Below, piece by piece: positions 17,182 through 24,730 of a stretch of DNA of 64,000 nt (positions within the stretch are counted from its first letter, which is position 1; every line of letters begins with the position of its first letter). The DNA is taken from assembly GCA_963662245.2 (NCBI GenBank), contig CAXXVQ010000006.1, positions 1-64,000 on the forward strand, written 5' to 3'. The notes under the pieces were generated by a model that saw only the letters and a program-made list of their open reading frames with translations, made no database searches and was not told where the DNA came from. The position numbers and the translations under genes are program-made. This DNA comes from JAFGVL01 sp963662245. Lineage in GTDB: Bacteria; Bacteroidota; Bacteroidia; Bacteroidales; Paludibacteraceae.

Positions 17182-17451
17182 ATGAATGTCACGATCAGTA
17201 TTAATGACTTAAAAGAATGGCATAGATGGGTAATTCAAGATGCAAAGCAGCAGTTTGAAAGCTTCATTAGAAATGAAAATGATGAAAAATACCTAAATAC
17301 CATAGAGGTGTGTGAGATGTTGGGTATTAGTTCGACAACACTTTGGAGGTGGAATAAGCAAAAATACCTTATGCCAATTTCTCTGGGTGGAAAAAATGGA
17401 TATAAGTTATCGGAAGTAAAAGGGTTGCTGAATAGAAAGAAGGCTTCTTGA
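17182..17451 (+). CDS. Excisionase-like HTH_17 (MerR-type) protein
   Basis: The product (about 89 aa from 17182; an in-frame ATG at 17143 would add 13 residues) carries the helix-turn-helix KYLNTIEVCEMLGISSTTLW followed by RWNKQKYLMPISLGGKNGYK. This is the HTH_17/excisionase form used by many Bacteroidota elements. I prefer 17182 because of GGAG 13 bp upstream and because family members start with an MxVTI-type N-terminus. It lies within 180 bp of the attachment site, as expected for a recombination directionality factor. Confidence 0.75.
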   Translation: MNVTISINDLKEWHRWVIQDAKQQFESFIRNENDEKYLNTIEVCEMLGISSTTLWRWNKQKYLMPISLGGKNGYKLSEVKGLLNRKKAS

Positions 17452-17486
17452 AAATAACCTTGGAATTTTGATATCTAGATATAGCT

Positions 17487-17521
17487 AAGACTGCGAAACG
17501 AATGTTTTGTGGTCTTTTTTT
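17487..17521 (+). terminator. Terminator after the excisionase-like gene
   Basis: AAGAC and GTCTT close an interrupted stem with inner AAAC/GTTT pairing, followed by TTTTTTTAT. Confidence 0.55.
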
Positions 17522-17548
17522 ATGCTGGTATTCTTGATTTATGTGCGT

Positions 17549-17573
17549 GGGCGGAAAATGGGCGGAAAAATAT
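17549..17573. repeat. Putative integrase arm-type sites, right end
   Basis: Two tandem GGCGGAAAA words match the pair at 529-551 in the same orientation. They lie 54 bp inside the right attachment repeat. Confidence 0.6.
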
Positions 17574-17580
17574 AGCAAAC

Positions 17581-17621
17581 AAAAAAAGCCAAGCAGCTTA
17601 TTTCTAAGTACTTGGCTTTTG
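17581..17621 (-). terminator. Island-borne terminator now serving tRNA-Asp
   Basis: AAGCCAAG and CTTGGCTT form a stem followed on the minus strand by TTTTTTTG. It lies just beyond the tRNA 3' end inside the island and replaces the native terminator displaced to 347-376. Confidence 0.7.
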
Positions 17622-17626
17622 CTTGG

Positions 17627-17643
17627 GCGGTATGGACGGGACT
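17627..17643. repeat. Attachment site copy (tRNA-proximal end of island)
   Basis: This is the second copy of the 17-bp direct repeat. It covers the discriminator, acceptor 3' strand and start of the T stem of tRNA-Asp. Confidence 0.9.
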
Positions 17644-17701
17644 CGAACCCGCGACCCCCTGCGTGACAGGCAGGTATTCTAACCAGCTGAACTACCACAC
17701 C
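17628..17701 (-). tRNA. tRNA-Asp (GTC)
   Basis: The minus strand reads a 74-nt cloverleaf. The acceptor GGTGTGG pairs with CCATACC (one G-U), and the anticodon stem-loop is CCTGC-CTGTCAC-GCAGG with anticodon GTC. The T arm contains GGTTCGAGTCC and the discriminator is G. CCA is not encoded. It is the integration target of the island. Confidence 0.97.
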
Positions 17702-17900
17702 TTTTTGAGAGTTGAGGTCTTTCCCTCAATTGCGATGCAAAGATAAGTGATGTTTTTCTTTTATGCAATAGATGTGTGGTTAAAATTGCAATTAATTTAA
17801 AATATTTTTCTCTGAAAGCTGCTTATGTAAAGAGAATCAGGTATATAGCATTTGGATAAAAATGATAGATTTTTACACATCATACAAGATGTATTTTTAG

Positions 17901-17908
17901 TACCTTTG
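17901..17908 (+). promoter_or_regulatory. -7 box of purU
   Basis: TACCTTTG fits the Bacteroidota TAnnTTTG consensus. It lies 23 bp before the preferred purU ATG. Confidence 0.6.
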
Positions 17909-17930
17909 CGACTCAAAGAAAATGATATAT

Positions 17931-18797
17931 ATGAGTACATCAGATAATACAGCAATACTTTTGATACATTGTCCTGATAAACAAGGTATTTTAGCTACAG
18001 TAACAGAGTTTATCAATGAAAATAAGGGGAATATCTTATATCTTGATCAATGGGTAAATAAAGAGGAGGGTCTCTTCTTTATGAGGGTAGAATGGGATTT
18101 GAGTAAATTTGAGATTCCAAAAGATAAAGTTGAAGAGTATTTTTCGACATTGATAGCAAATAAGTATGAGATGAAATATAATCTCTATTTTCAGGATGCT
18201 AAGCCTCGTATGGCATTATTCGTATCAAAGATGTCTCATTGTTTGTATGATATCTTAGCTAGATATGCAGCTGGGGAATGGAATGTTGAGATTCCTATAA
18301 TAATAAGTAATCATCCAGATTTAGGTCCTGTTGCTGATAAATTTGGAATTGATTTTAAATGTTTCCCAATTACAAAAGAAAATAAAGTTGAGCAAGAAGC
18401 TGCTGAAAAAGCTTTGTTGGAGGAGTATAAGATTGATTTTATTGTGTTAGCAAGGTATATGCAGATATTATCTCAAGATTTTACTAGCAACTATCCTAAC
18501 GCAGTAATTAATATTCATCATTCGTTTTTACCTGCATTTGTTGGAGCAAAACCTTACCATGCAGCTCATGCTAGAGGTGTTAAGTTGATTGGAGCTACTA
18601 GCCATTATGTAACAGCAGATTTGGATGCTGGGCCAATCATTGAACAAGATGTTGCACATATTACACACAAAGACAATGTTGATAGATTGGTCAGAAAAGG
18701 TCAGGATTTAGAAAAGATTGTCTTGTCAAGAGCTGTAGAGAAGCATATTGAACATAAAATCCTTGCTTACAATAATAGAACAGTAGTATTTGATTAG
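17931..18797 (+). CDS. purU: Formyltetrahydrofolate deformylase
   Basis: The enzyme hydrolyses 10-formyl-THF to THF and formate, supplying formate for purine synthesis and balancing one-carbon pools. An N-terminal ACT domain (about 1-80; AILLIHCPDKQGILATVTEF) precedes the formyltransferase-fold domain. That domain has the active-site run AVINIHHSFLPAFVGAKPYH and the conserved LDAGPIIEQD. The length of 288 aa is typical. An in-frame ATG three codons upstream (17922) is possible. I prefer 17931 because it gives a longer leader from the -7 box. It is monocistronic, with a strong terminator at 18821. Confidence 0.96.
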   Translation: MSTSDNTAILLIHCPDKQGILATVTEFINENKGNILYLDQWVNKEEGLFFMRVEWDLSKFEIPKDKVEEYFSTLIANKYEMKYNLYFQDAKPRMALFVSKMSHCLYDILARYAAGEWNVEIPIIISNHPDLGPVADKFGIDFKCFPITKENKVEQEAAEKALLEEYKIDFIVLARYMQILSQDFTSNYPNAVINIHHSFLPAFVGAKPYHAAHARGVKLIGATSHYVTADLDAGPIIEQDVAHITHKDNVDRLVRKGQDLEKIVLSRAVEKHIEHKILAYNNRTVVFD

Positions 18798-18820
18798 GTG
18801 TATAGTTTATCAGTATATGA

Positions 18821-18860
18821 AACTGCACATATCTATTTTTTAGGTATGTGCAGTTTTTTT
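18821..18860 (+). terminator. purU terminator
   Basis: AACTGCACATA pairs with TATGTGCAGTT (11 bp), followed by TTTTTTT. Confidence 0.9.
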
Positions 18861-18895
18861 ATGCAAATACCTATCTTTATAAAAACTAAGATGAA

Positions 18896-19303
18896 ATGAG
18901 GTTATTCGTATTCGCAATATTTACAGTTATATTGTTGCCTGTATTTGGACAGTCAGCATTGAATCAAACTATTTTATGTTATCCGTATGAGAATAAACAA
19001 GTAGATACGGTACATATTGATGGTTTAGTTTATGTGTACAAGATTATGCAAACCCGCTCTGTGTTTGAGGATGGGAAAGTTAAAGTGTTATGTGAAGTGA
19101 TTTTGCCTGATTTTTACGCTGATTCGGATAAAATGCTTGTTCAGAAAGTAGTTAATAGAATTAGTAAGTTTACAGGCAGCAATGAGTTTGCCCTATTTAA
19201 CGACTGTAAAGCTCGTGAGTATTATTATTCATGCAAAAACCTACAGCCTGAAGAATATAAATATTTCGAAAAGCATTTTGTCGGATACTATAAGTCGGAA
19301 TAA
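18896..19303 (+). CDS. Exported protein of unknown function
   Basis: The 135-aa product has a signal peptide (MRLFVFAIFTVILLPVFGQS, cleavage near 19-20). The mature part is small and acidic/aromatic, with three Cys residues (ILCYPY, LCEVILP, YYSCKNL) and a Tyr-rich C-terminus. No family is recognised. It stands alone between the purU terminator and a converging gene. Confidence 0.65.
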   Translation: MRLFVFAIFTVILLPVFGQSALNQTILCYPYENKQVDTVHIDGLVYVYKIMQTRSVFEDGKVKVLCEVILPDFYADSDKMLVQKVVNRISKFTGSNEFALFNDCKAREYYYSCKNLQPEEYKYFEKHFVGYYKSE

Positions 19304-19316
19304 TAATTATTTAAGC

Positions 19317-20171
19317 CTATTTTGAGTGATTGCACACATTCTCAATTTCTTTATGGATGGCTTTCTTTTTATTTTTTGATAATTCTAGATCATCCAGAGT
19401 CGCGAAGTTTTCTCGTAACTGTTTACAAGTAACTATTCCTTTGTCAAGCAGAAATTGCTTTTCTTTAATCGTAAGTTTTTGCAAAACAGTTATGGGGTAA
19501 ATTTTGTATTTGTCGATAAGATCCTTCAACCCATTGTCTTTTGGATAATCCCATGCAATAAGTTTTAGTCCTGCACAAGTTCCGTACTGAATGGAGTCAG
19601 TCGAGAAGCGCGTATTTGTAATTACCCATCCGGTAAACTCAAATCCATAAAACTCAGCTTGTTTTTCTCTTTTGGCAATAATATCATTCACACGAGAACG
19701 CACATACAATGGAACTTGTACACTTACCTGATTGCGGTCCTTATGGAATTTGCATTCCACTAATTGTTGTGTATTTCCTTTAGTGGCAATTACATCCATT
19801 TCGTGTGTCACACATTGTCCGGCAACAGTTACGCCAACTTCAGTTTTGTATCCTTCCCGTTTAAATATTTCGCCTACAAGAATCTCGAAAGGATAGCCTG
19901 TTGGCCCCATTTCAAGTATTGCTTGTTTTAACCTATAATGGAATGGAGCTGCTGTTTTTTCCTGACGGAGAGTTGAAAAAGCCTTTGTGTAAATTTGTTT
20001 AGTTGTAACGCCCGGAAAAACCCATAGTTCTACATCATCAACAATTTTGGCGATAGTTTCATCTTTGGCTCCGGCTTTTGTCAATGAGTGGATTAATTTC
20101 TCAGTAGAAAATAATTCTTCCTCACCGGAAGCTTTCTTAATAAGAATATGAGGTTTGTGAGAGTTATTCAT
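19317..20171 (-). CDS. ATP-cone + Mrr-like restriction endonuclease-fold protein
   Basis: There are three parts. An N-terminal ATP-cone (ILIKKASGEEELFSTEKLIHSL, about 9-85) resembles the nucleotide-binding cap of ribonucleotide reductases and NrdR. A PD-(D/E)xK Mrr-like domain follows, with Asp126 in HEMDVIAT and the ExK pair Glu139/Lys141 in QLVECKFH. A C-terminal helical module (LTIKEKQFLLDKGIVTCKQL, about 233-275) looks like a helix-hairpin-helix DNA-binding unit. All nuclease residues are present. It is cytoplasmic and has no partner methylase nearby. Nucleotide-gated DNA cleavage is a reasonable inference from the domains. Confidence 0.8.
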   Translation of the reverse strand: MNNSHKPHILIKKASGEEELFSTEKLIHSLTKAGAKDETIAKIVDDVELWVFPGVTTKQIYTKAFSTLRQEKTAAPFHYRLKQAILEMGPTGYPFEILVGEIFKREGYKTEVGVTVAGQCVTHEMDVIATKGNTQQLVECKFHKDRNQVSVQVPLYVRSRVNDIIAKREKQAEFYGFEFTGWVITNTRFSTDSIQYGTCAGLKLIAWDYPKDNGLKDLIDKYKIYPITVLQKLTIKEKQFLLDKGIVTCKQLRENFATLDDLELSKNKKKAIHKEIENVCNHSK

Positions 20172-20251
20172 CGGTACAATCTTTATTGTACAAATATATG
20201 AATCTTTACTCAGTCGATTTTTCTTCTATTGTGGTTTTCGGAGATAAAATG

Positions 20252-20259
20252 TATTTTTG
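20252..20259 (+). promoter_or_regulatory. -7 box of pspC-like gene
   Basis: TATTTTTG lies 21 bp before the ATG at 20281. It excludes the in-frame TTG at 20257, which falls inside the box. Confidence 0.5.
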
Positions 20260-20280
20260 AAACAGAACAAAAAAATAAAT

Positions 20281-20481
20281 ATGGAAAACGGAAAGAAATT
20301 AAAGCGCAACTTAAGTAACAGTATGATTGGTGGTGTTTGCTCAGGATTTGCTGATTATTTTAGTTTAGATGTAAGCTTAGTCCGTGTAATCTGGGCTGTG
20401 GTTTCATTGTTTGCCGGTACTGGAATTTTGGCTTATATAATTTGTTGGATAGTTATTCCTGCAAAAGAGATTGGTGAATAA
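20281..20481 (+). CDS. PspC-domain membrane protein
   Basis: This 66-aa protein is a single PspC domain: KLKRNLSNSMIGGVCSGFAD, then YFSLDVSLVRVIWAVVSLFA and a second hydrophobic stretch ending WIVIPAKE. PspC proteins sense or relieve inner-membrane stress in the phage-shock response. Bacteroidota often carry such stand-alone short forms. There is one amphipathic and one or two membrane helices. It is followed by a terminator. Confidence 0.88.
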   Translation: MENGKKLKRNLSNSMIGGVCSGFADYFSLDVSLVRVIWAVVSLFAGTGILAYIICWIVIPAKEIGE

Positions 20482-20509
20482 ATGTTTTTGTGCCTATTTA
20501 GGGTTTACT

Positions 20510-20550
20510 AACTTCCGTTTCTAGTATTTGGGACGGAAGTTTTTTATTTT
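20510..20550 (+). terminator. Terminator of pspC-like gene
   Basis: AACTTCCGT pairs with ACGGAAGTT, then TTTTTATTTT. The T-run overlaps the -7 box of uvrB. Confidence 0.8.
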
Positions 20551-20552
20551 TG
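20545..20552 (+). promoter_or_regulatory. -7 box of uvrB
   Basis: TATTTTTG fits TAnnTTTG. It lies 22 bp before the uvrB ATG and sits inside the T-tract of the preceding terminator. Confidence 0.5.
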
Positions 20553-20573
20553 TAGTTTATTGATTTGCGACAC

Positions 20574-22583
20574 ATGGATTTTAAATTATCATCAGAATAT
20601 CAGCCAACGGGAGATCAACCGGAAGCGATTCGTCAACTTGTTGATGGGTTGAACACAGGTTTGGATACTCAGGTTCTACTTGGAGTAACAGGTTCAGGAA
20701 AAACCTTTTCTGTGGCCAATGTGATAGAACGCGTACAACGCCCAACGCTGGTTTTAAGTCATAATAAGACTCTTGCGGCACAGTTGTATGGTGAGTTTAA
20801 AAGCTTTTTCCCGGATAATGCCGTGGAATATTTTGTGTCGTACTACGATTATTATCAGCCTGAGGCTTATCTGCCCGTTTCAGATACCTACATTGAAAAA
20901 GATTTATCTATTAATGATGAAATAGAGAAATTGCGTTTAGCGGCCACTTCTTCGTTGCTTTCAGGCAGGAGAGATGTGTTGGTGGTTTCGTCTGTTTCGT
21001 GTTTGTACGGTATTGGTAATCCCGATGATTTTTATTCAAATCTGATATTTATAAAAAGCGGTCAACAGATAGTGCGTAATGTTTTCTTGCGTTCGCTTGT
21101 TGATAGCCAATATTCGAGAAATGAGATTGAGCTAAATCGTGGTAATTTCCGAGTGAAAGGCGATACGGTAGATATTTTCCTTGCTTACACAGATCATATT
21201 GTGCGAGTGATTTTCTGGGGCGATGAGATTGATGAGATTCAAACGATTGATCCAATTTCAGGACATGTGATAGATAGTTTTGATGAATATAAAATTTATC
21301 CTGCAACCATCTTTGTAACTACTAAAGAAGGTGTACAACGAGCAATTTATCAAATACAAGATGATTTGCAAAAGCAGTTGGCATATTTTGAGAGTGTAGG
21401 TAAAATATACGAAGCCAAGCGCCTAAATGAACGCGTTAATTATGATTTGGAAATGATGCGTGAGTTAGGCTATTGTTCAGGAATTGAGAACTATTCCCGT
21501 TACTTTGATGGTCGTCCCGAAGGTAGTCGCCCTTTCTGCTTATTAGATTATTTTCCCAAAGATTTCTTGATGGTGATTGATGAAAGCCATGTTACGATTC
21601 CTCAAATTCGAGCTATGTATGGAGGAGATGCTGCTCGTAAATCAAATTTGGTTGAGTATGGTTTCCGTTTGCCTTCTGCAAAAGATAATAGACCACTGAA
21701 ATTTGACGAGTTTGAACAGATTGTTCCTCAAACTATATATGTTAGTGCTACTCCGGCAGATTATGAATTAGCAAAAACGGGTGGTGCAATTGTTGAGCAA
21801 GTTATTCGTCCAACAGGTTTGCTTGATCCAAATATAGATGTGCGTCCAAGCTTGAATCAGATTGACGACTTAATGGAAGAGATTGCGCAACGCATTGAAA
21901 AAGACGAACGCGTCTTGGTGACTACCCTGACTAAAAGAATGGCTGAGGAACTTACTGTTTACTTGGAAAGACATAATGTGCGTTGTAGTTATATTCACTC
22001 CGATGTAGATACGCTAGATCGGGTAAAGATTTTAGAGGATTTGCGTAAAGGTTTAATCAGTGTACTTGTAGGAGTTAACTTGCTGCGTGAAGGTTTAGAT
22101 TTGCCGGAAGTTTCGTTAGTAGCAATTTTGGATGCTGATAAGGAAGGTTTTTTGCGCTCACATCGTTCATTGACGCAAACAGCAGGTCGTGCAGCGCGTA
22201 ACTTAAATGGATTGGTGATTATGTATGCCGATAAGATTACGGAAAGTATGCAACGCACTATTGATGAAACAAATCGTCGTCGTGAAAAGCAAATTGCATA
22301 TAACACGGAGCATAATATTACTCCTAAGGCTTTGACTAAGGCTCAGAGCTCGTTGTTCGTACATCAGGATGGTAAAGATGTGAAAGCCTATATTGAGCCT
22401 GAAGAAAGAATTAATCTGGCGGCAGATCCAGTGGTGCAATATATGAGTAAGCCACAATTGGAAAAAGTTATTGTTCGAACTAAGAAATTGATGCAAGAAG
22501 CAGCTAAGAAACTTGAGTTTATTGAAGCTGCTCAATATCGTGATGAATTAATGAAGCTAGAAGAGAAGCTGAAGGGAATGTAG
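20574..22583 (+). CDS. uvrB: Excinuclease ABC subunit B
   Basis: This is the helicase-like damage-verifying subunit of nucleotide excision repair, acting with UvrA and UvrC. It has Walker A GVTGSGKTFSVANV, Walker B VIDESHVT, the beta-hairpin region YYDYYQPEAYLP, helicase motif VI (QTAGRAARN) and a C-terminal UVR motif (LEFIEAAQYRDELMKLEEKL) that binds UvrC. Its 669 aa are full length. The ATG at 20574 is preferred over an in-frame TTG three codons earlier. It is transcribed alone and ends in a strong hairpin. Confidence 0.98.
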   Translation: MDFKLSSEYQPTGDQPEAIRQLVDGLNTGLDTQVLLGVTGSGKTFSVANVIERVQRPTLVLSHNKTLAAQLYGEFKSFFPDNAVEYFVSYYDYYQPEAYLPVSDTYIEKDLSINDEIEKLRLAATSSLLSGRRDVLVVSSVSCLYGIGNPDDFYSNLIFIKSGQQIVRNVFLRSLVDSQYSRNEIELNRGNFRVKGDTVDIFLAYTDHIVRVIFWGDEIDEIQTIDPISGHVIDSFDEYKIYPATIFVTTKEGVQRAIYQIQDDLQKQLAYFESVGKIYEAKRLNERVNYDLEMMRELGYCSGIENYSRYFDGRPEGSRPFCLLDYFPKDFLMVIDESHVTIPQIRAMYGGDAARKSNLVEYGFRLPSAKDNRPLKFDEFEQIVPQTIYVSATPADYELAKTGGAIVEQVIRPTGLLDPNIDVRPSLNQIDDLMEEIAQRIEKDERVLVTTLTKRMAEELTVYLERHNVRCSYIHSDVDTLDRVKILEDLRKGLISVLVGVNLLREGLDLPEVSLVAILDADKEGFLRSHRSLTQTAGRAARNLNGLVIMYADKITESMQRTIDETNRRREKQIAYNTEHNITPKALTKAQSSLFVHQDGKDVKAYIEPEERINLAADPVVQYMSKPQLEKVIVRTKKLMQEAAKKLEFIEAAQYRDELMKLEEKLKGM

Positions 22584-22604
22584 AATTGATACATGGCAAT
22601 AAAA

Positions 22605-22636
22605 AACTCGCAACAGAAATGCTGCGAGTTTTTTAT
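22605..22636. terminator. Convergent terminator between uvrB and the sorting-domain gene
   Basis: AACTCGCA pairs with TGCGAGTT, with A-run and T-run flanks. It can serve both converging genes. Confidence 0.85.
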
Positions 22637-22649
22637 TTATAGTGCTTTA

Positions 22650-22964
22650 TTATTTTACTGAAATTTTCTTCGTTGCTTTACCTACTTTTACAATGTAGTA
22701 TCCTTTCTTTAGGTCAACAAGAAATTCTTGTTCTGCATCTATTACTACATCTTGAAATAAACTTACACCAAGCATGCTGAATATTTCAATTGAAGTTCCC
22801 GATATTGCGTTTTTAACAAAAAGTTTTCCGTTTAGATAAGAAACACTCGCTTCGATAGTAGTTTGTTCTAATGCTTGACTTTCGAACATGTCATTAAACA
22901 TCAAATTCTCTGAGTAAATTTGACTACTAAACAATATCATCAGTGCGAGTATTAAATGTTTCAT
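22650..22964 (-). CDS. Small exported protein with type IX sorting-like C-terminus
   Basis: The likely product (104 aa from the ATG at 22964; the open frame runs 11 codons further) has a signal peptide (MKHLILALMILFSSQIYS). It then has a short linker and a C-terminal ~65-residue region, VKNAISGTSIEIFSMLGVSL, ending KGYYIVKVGKATKKISVK. That end fits the Por/T9SS C-terminal sorting domain (GxYxVKV-x(4)-K). There is almost no passenger domain, so it may be a remnant of a larger secreted protein or a small surface protein. Confidence 0.72.
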   Translation of the reverse strand: MKHLILALMILFSSQIYSENLMFNDMFESQALEQTTIEASVSYLNGKLFVKNAISGTSIEIFSMLGVSLFQDVVIDAEQEFLVDLKKGYYIVKVGKATKKISVK

Positions 22965-23080
22965 CTCAAATGAATTATTTTCAGGTTGGTATCCCAAAAA
23001 TACTATATATTACTTAATAATGCAAAAGAAATTTAAAATTCAAATGTTAAGAATGATTCTTATCTAATATATTTAACATT

Positions 23081-24727
23081 TTAGCTATCAGACAGTAGTC
23101 TCTTGGCATTTGCTACAGCCTCCTCAGATAAAGAGGATCCACTCAACATTAAGGCAATTTCATTGACTCTTTCTGTTGTTGATAAATTTCTAATATTAGT
23201 GATAGAATTTTCTTTGTAAACTTTAAATTGATGATTGCCTTTTGATGCAATTTGAGGTAAGTGAGTAATGCAGATAACTTGCATGTTATCACTCATTTGT
23301 TTCATGATTACTCCCATTTTATTAGCAACTTCACCTGAGATGCCGGTGTCAATTTCATCAAAGATAATTGTAGGTAATGCTTTTGTATTTGCAATTAATG
23401 CTTTTAGGCTAAGCATTACGCGAGCAATTTCTCCACCAGAGGCAATTTTAGCTACGGCTTGAGCTGAAGAATCTTTGTTTGCTGAAAATAAGAACTCTAT
23501 TTGATCAAAACCTGAAGTGCCAAGCTCCTCCTTTGGTGAAATTTTAACTTCAAATTTGACATTTGGCATACCTAGGAGATTAAGTTGTTCAACCATTTGT
23601 TGAGAAATCTGTTTGCCAGCTTTGTCTCTTGTTCTTGTTAGCTTTTCAGCTAAAGTAATACTTGTTTTATGTAATGCGTCTAGTTCTTTTTGTAATAAGC
23701 TTATTTCCTCATCAGAGTTTTCTATCTTATTTAGTTTTGCCTCAAATTCATCCTTTAATGAAAGGAGAGTTTTGATTGAGTCAACCTGATGTTTTTGTTG
23801 TAAAGTGTAGATTGTATCTAGTCGCTCGTTTATAAATTCAATTCGTTGAGGGTCGTGATGGATTTGAGATTGTTTATTTTCAATATCATTGGTTAGATCT
23901 TTCAAATCAATATAGCAGGAATTTAGTCTTTCACTATATTCATTTGCCTCAGTCAAATATTTTTCAAGTTTTTTAGCCGCAGATAAACTTTCTTTTAATG
24001 CTAATACTGCACCTTGTTCATCATTGCTTAAAAACTCTTGTATTTTATTTAATTCAAGCTTTATTTCCTCTGCATGCGTCAATTGGGCTTGCTCTTCTTC
24101 TAATTCAGCTTGTTCATCTTCTTTCAGTTCAGCTTTTACTAGTTGTTCAAACTGAAATTGTAGGTATTCCTTGTCTGCTGCATTTTGCTTGCTAGTCGAG
24201 ATTAATTTAGATAAGTCGTGTGCGACTTTTTTGTATTTGTAAAATGTGTCTTGATAGCTCTGTAGTTCTTTTGCATTTTGAGCAATTATATCGACTACTT
24301 TTAGTTGGAAACTATTGTCTTTAAGAAGAAGATTTTCGTGTTGAGAATGTATGTCAATAAGTTGTTCTCCGAGTTCTTTAAGTGTGTTTAGAGAAACCGG
24401 AGTGTCATTTATAAAAGATCTTGATTTACCTGAAGTTAAAATCTCTCTTCTGATGATTGTGCTATCATCATAATCAATATCATTTTCACTAAAGAATCCT
24501 TGTAATTGATATTCTGCAATTTCAAAACAAACCTCTATTAAACATTTTTTGTCGTTGTCTTTCAGTGATTTGCTATCAGCTCTTTCGCCAAGAACCAACC
24601 CAAGTGCACCCATTATGATGGATTTTCCCGCACCAGTTTCTCCGGTAATAACAGAAAGCCTAGACTTGAAATCAATGTCCAGTTCGTCAATTATTGCATA
24701 ATTCTTTATGGATAGTGAAGATAGCAT
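23081..24727 (-). CDS. recN: DNA repair protein RecN
   Basis: This SMC-like ATPase organises broken DNA for recombinational repair. Walker A is GETGAGKSIIMGALGLVLGE (about 30-49). A long coiled coil spans about 160-380. Signature and Walker B are IASGGEIARVMLSLKAL and IIFDEIDTGISGEVA, followed by the His switch CITHLPQIA. The length of 548 aa is typical. It is the last gene of the bamD-rpoZ-coaBC-DUF4835-recN run and starts 3 bp after the previous stop. Confidence 0.97.
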   Translation of the reverse strand: MLSSLSIKNYAIIDELDIDFKSRLSVITGETGAGKSIIMGALGLVLGERADSKSLKDNDKKCLIEVCFEIAEYQLQGFFSENDIDYDDSTIIRREILTSGKSRSFINDTPVSLNTLKELGEQLIDIHSQHENLLLKDNSFQLKVVDIIAQNAKELQSYQDTFYKYKKVAHDLSKLISTSKQNAADKEYLQFQFEQLVKAELKEDEQAELEEEQAQLTHAEEIKLELNKIQEFLSNDEQGAVLALKESLSAAKKLEKYLTEANEYSERLNSCYIDLKDLTNDIENKQSQIHHDPQRIEFINERLDTIYTLQQKHQVDSIKTLLSLKDEFEAKLNKIENSDEEISLLQKELDALHKTSITLAEKLTRTRDKAGKQISQQMVEQLNLLGMPNVKFEVKISPKEELGTSGFDQIEFLFSANKDSSAQAVAKIASGGEIARVMLSLKALIANTKALPTIIFDEIDTGISGEVANKMGVIMKQMSDNMQVICITHLPQIASKGNHQFKVYKENSITNIRNLSTTERVNEIALMLSGSSLSEEAVANAKRLLSDS

Positions 24728-24730
24728 TCC

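Larger units (their letters stand above)
378..17643. mobile_element. tRNA-Asp genomic island (integrated element, ~17.25 kb)
   Basis: The element is bounded by a perfect 17-bp direct repeat, GCGGTATGGACGGGACT, which is the 3' end of tRNA-Asp. It carries a site-specific tyrosine recombinase at one end and an excisionase-like HTH protein at the other. Double GGCGGAAA motifs lie inside both ends. The interior has MGE-associated Bacteroidota genes, a replication-initiator-like gene and accessory cargo. No conjugation or phage structural genes are visible. The integrase is broken, so the element is probably immobile unless helped in trans. Confidence 0.88.
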
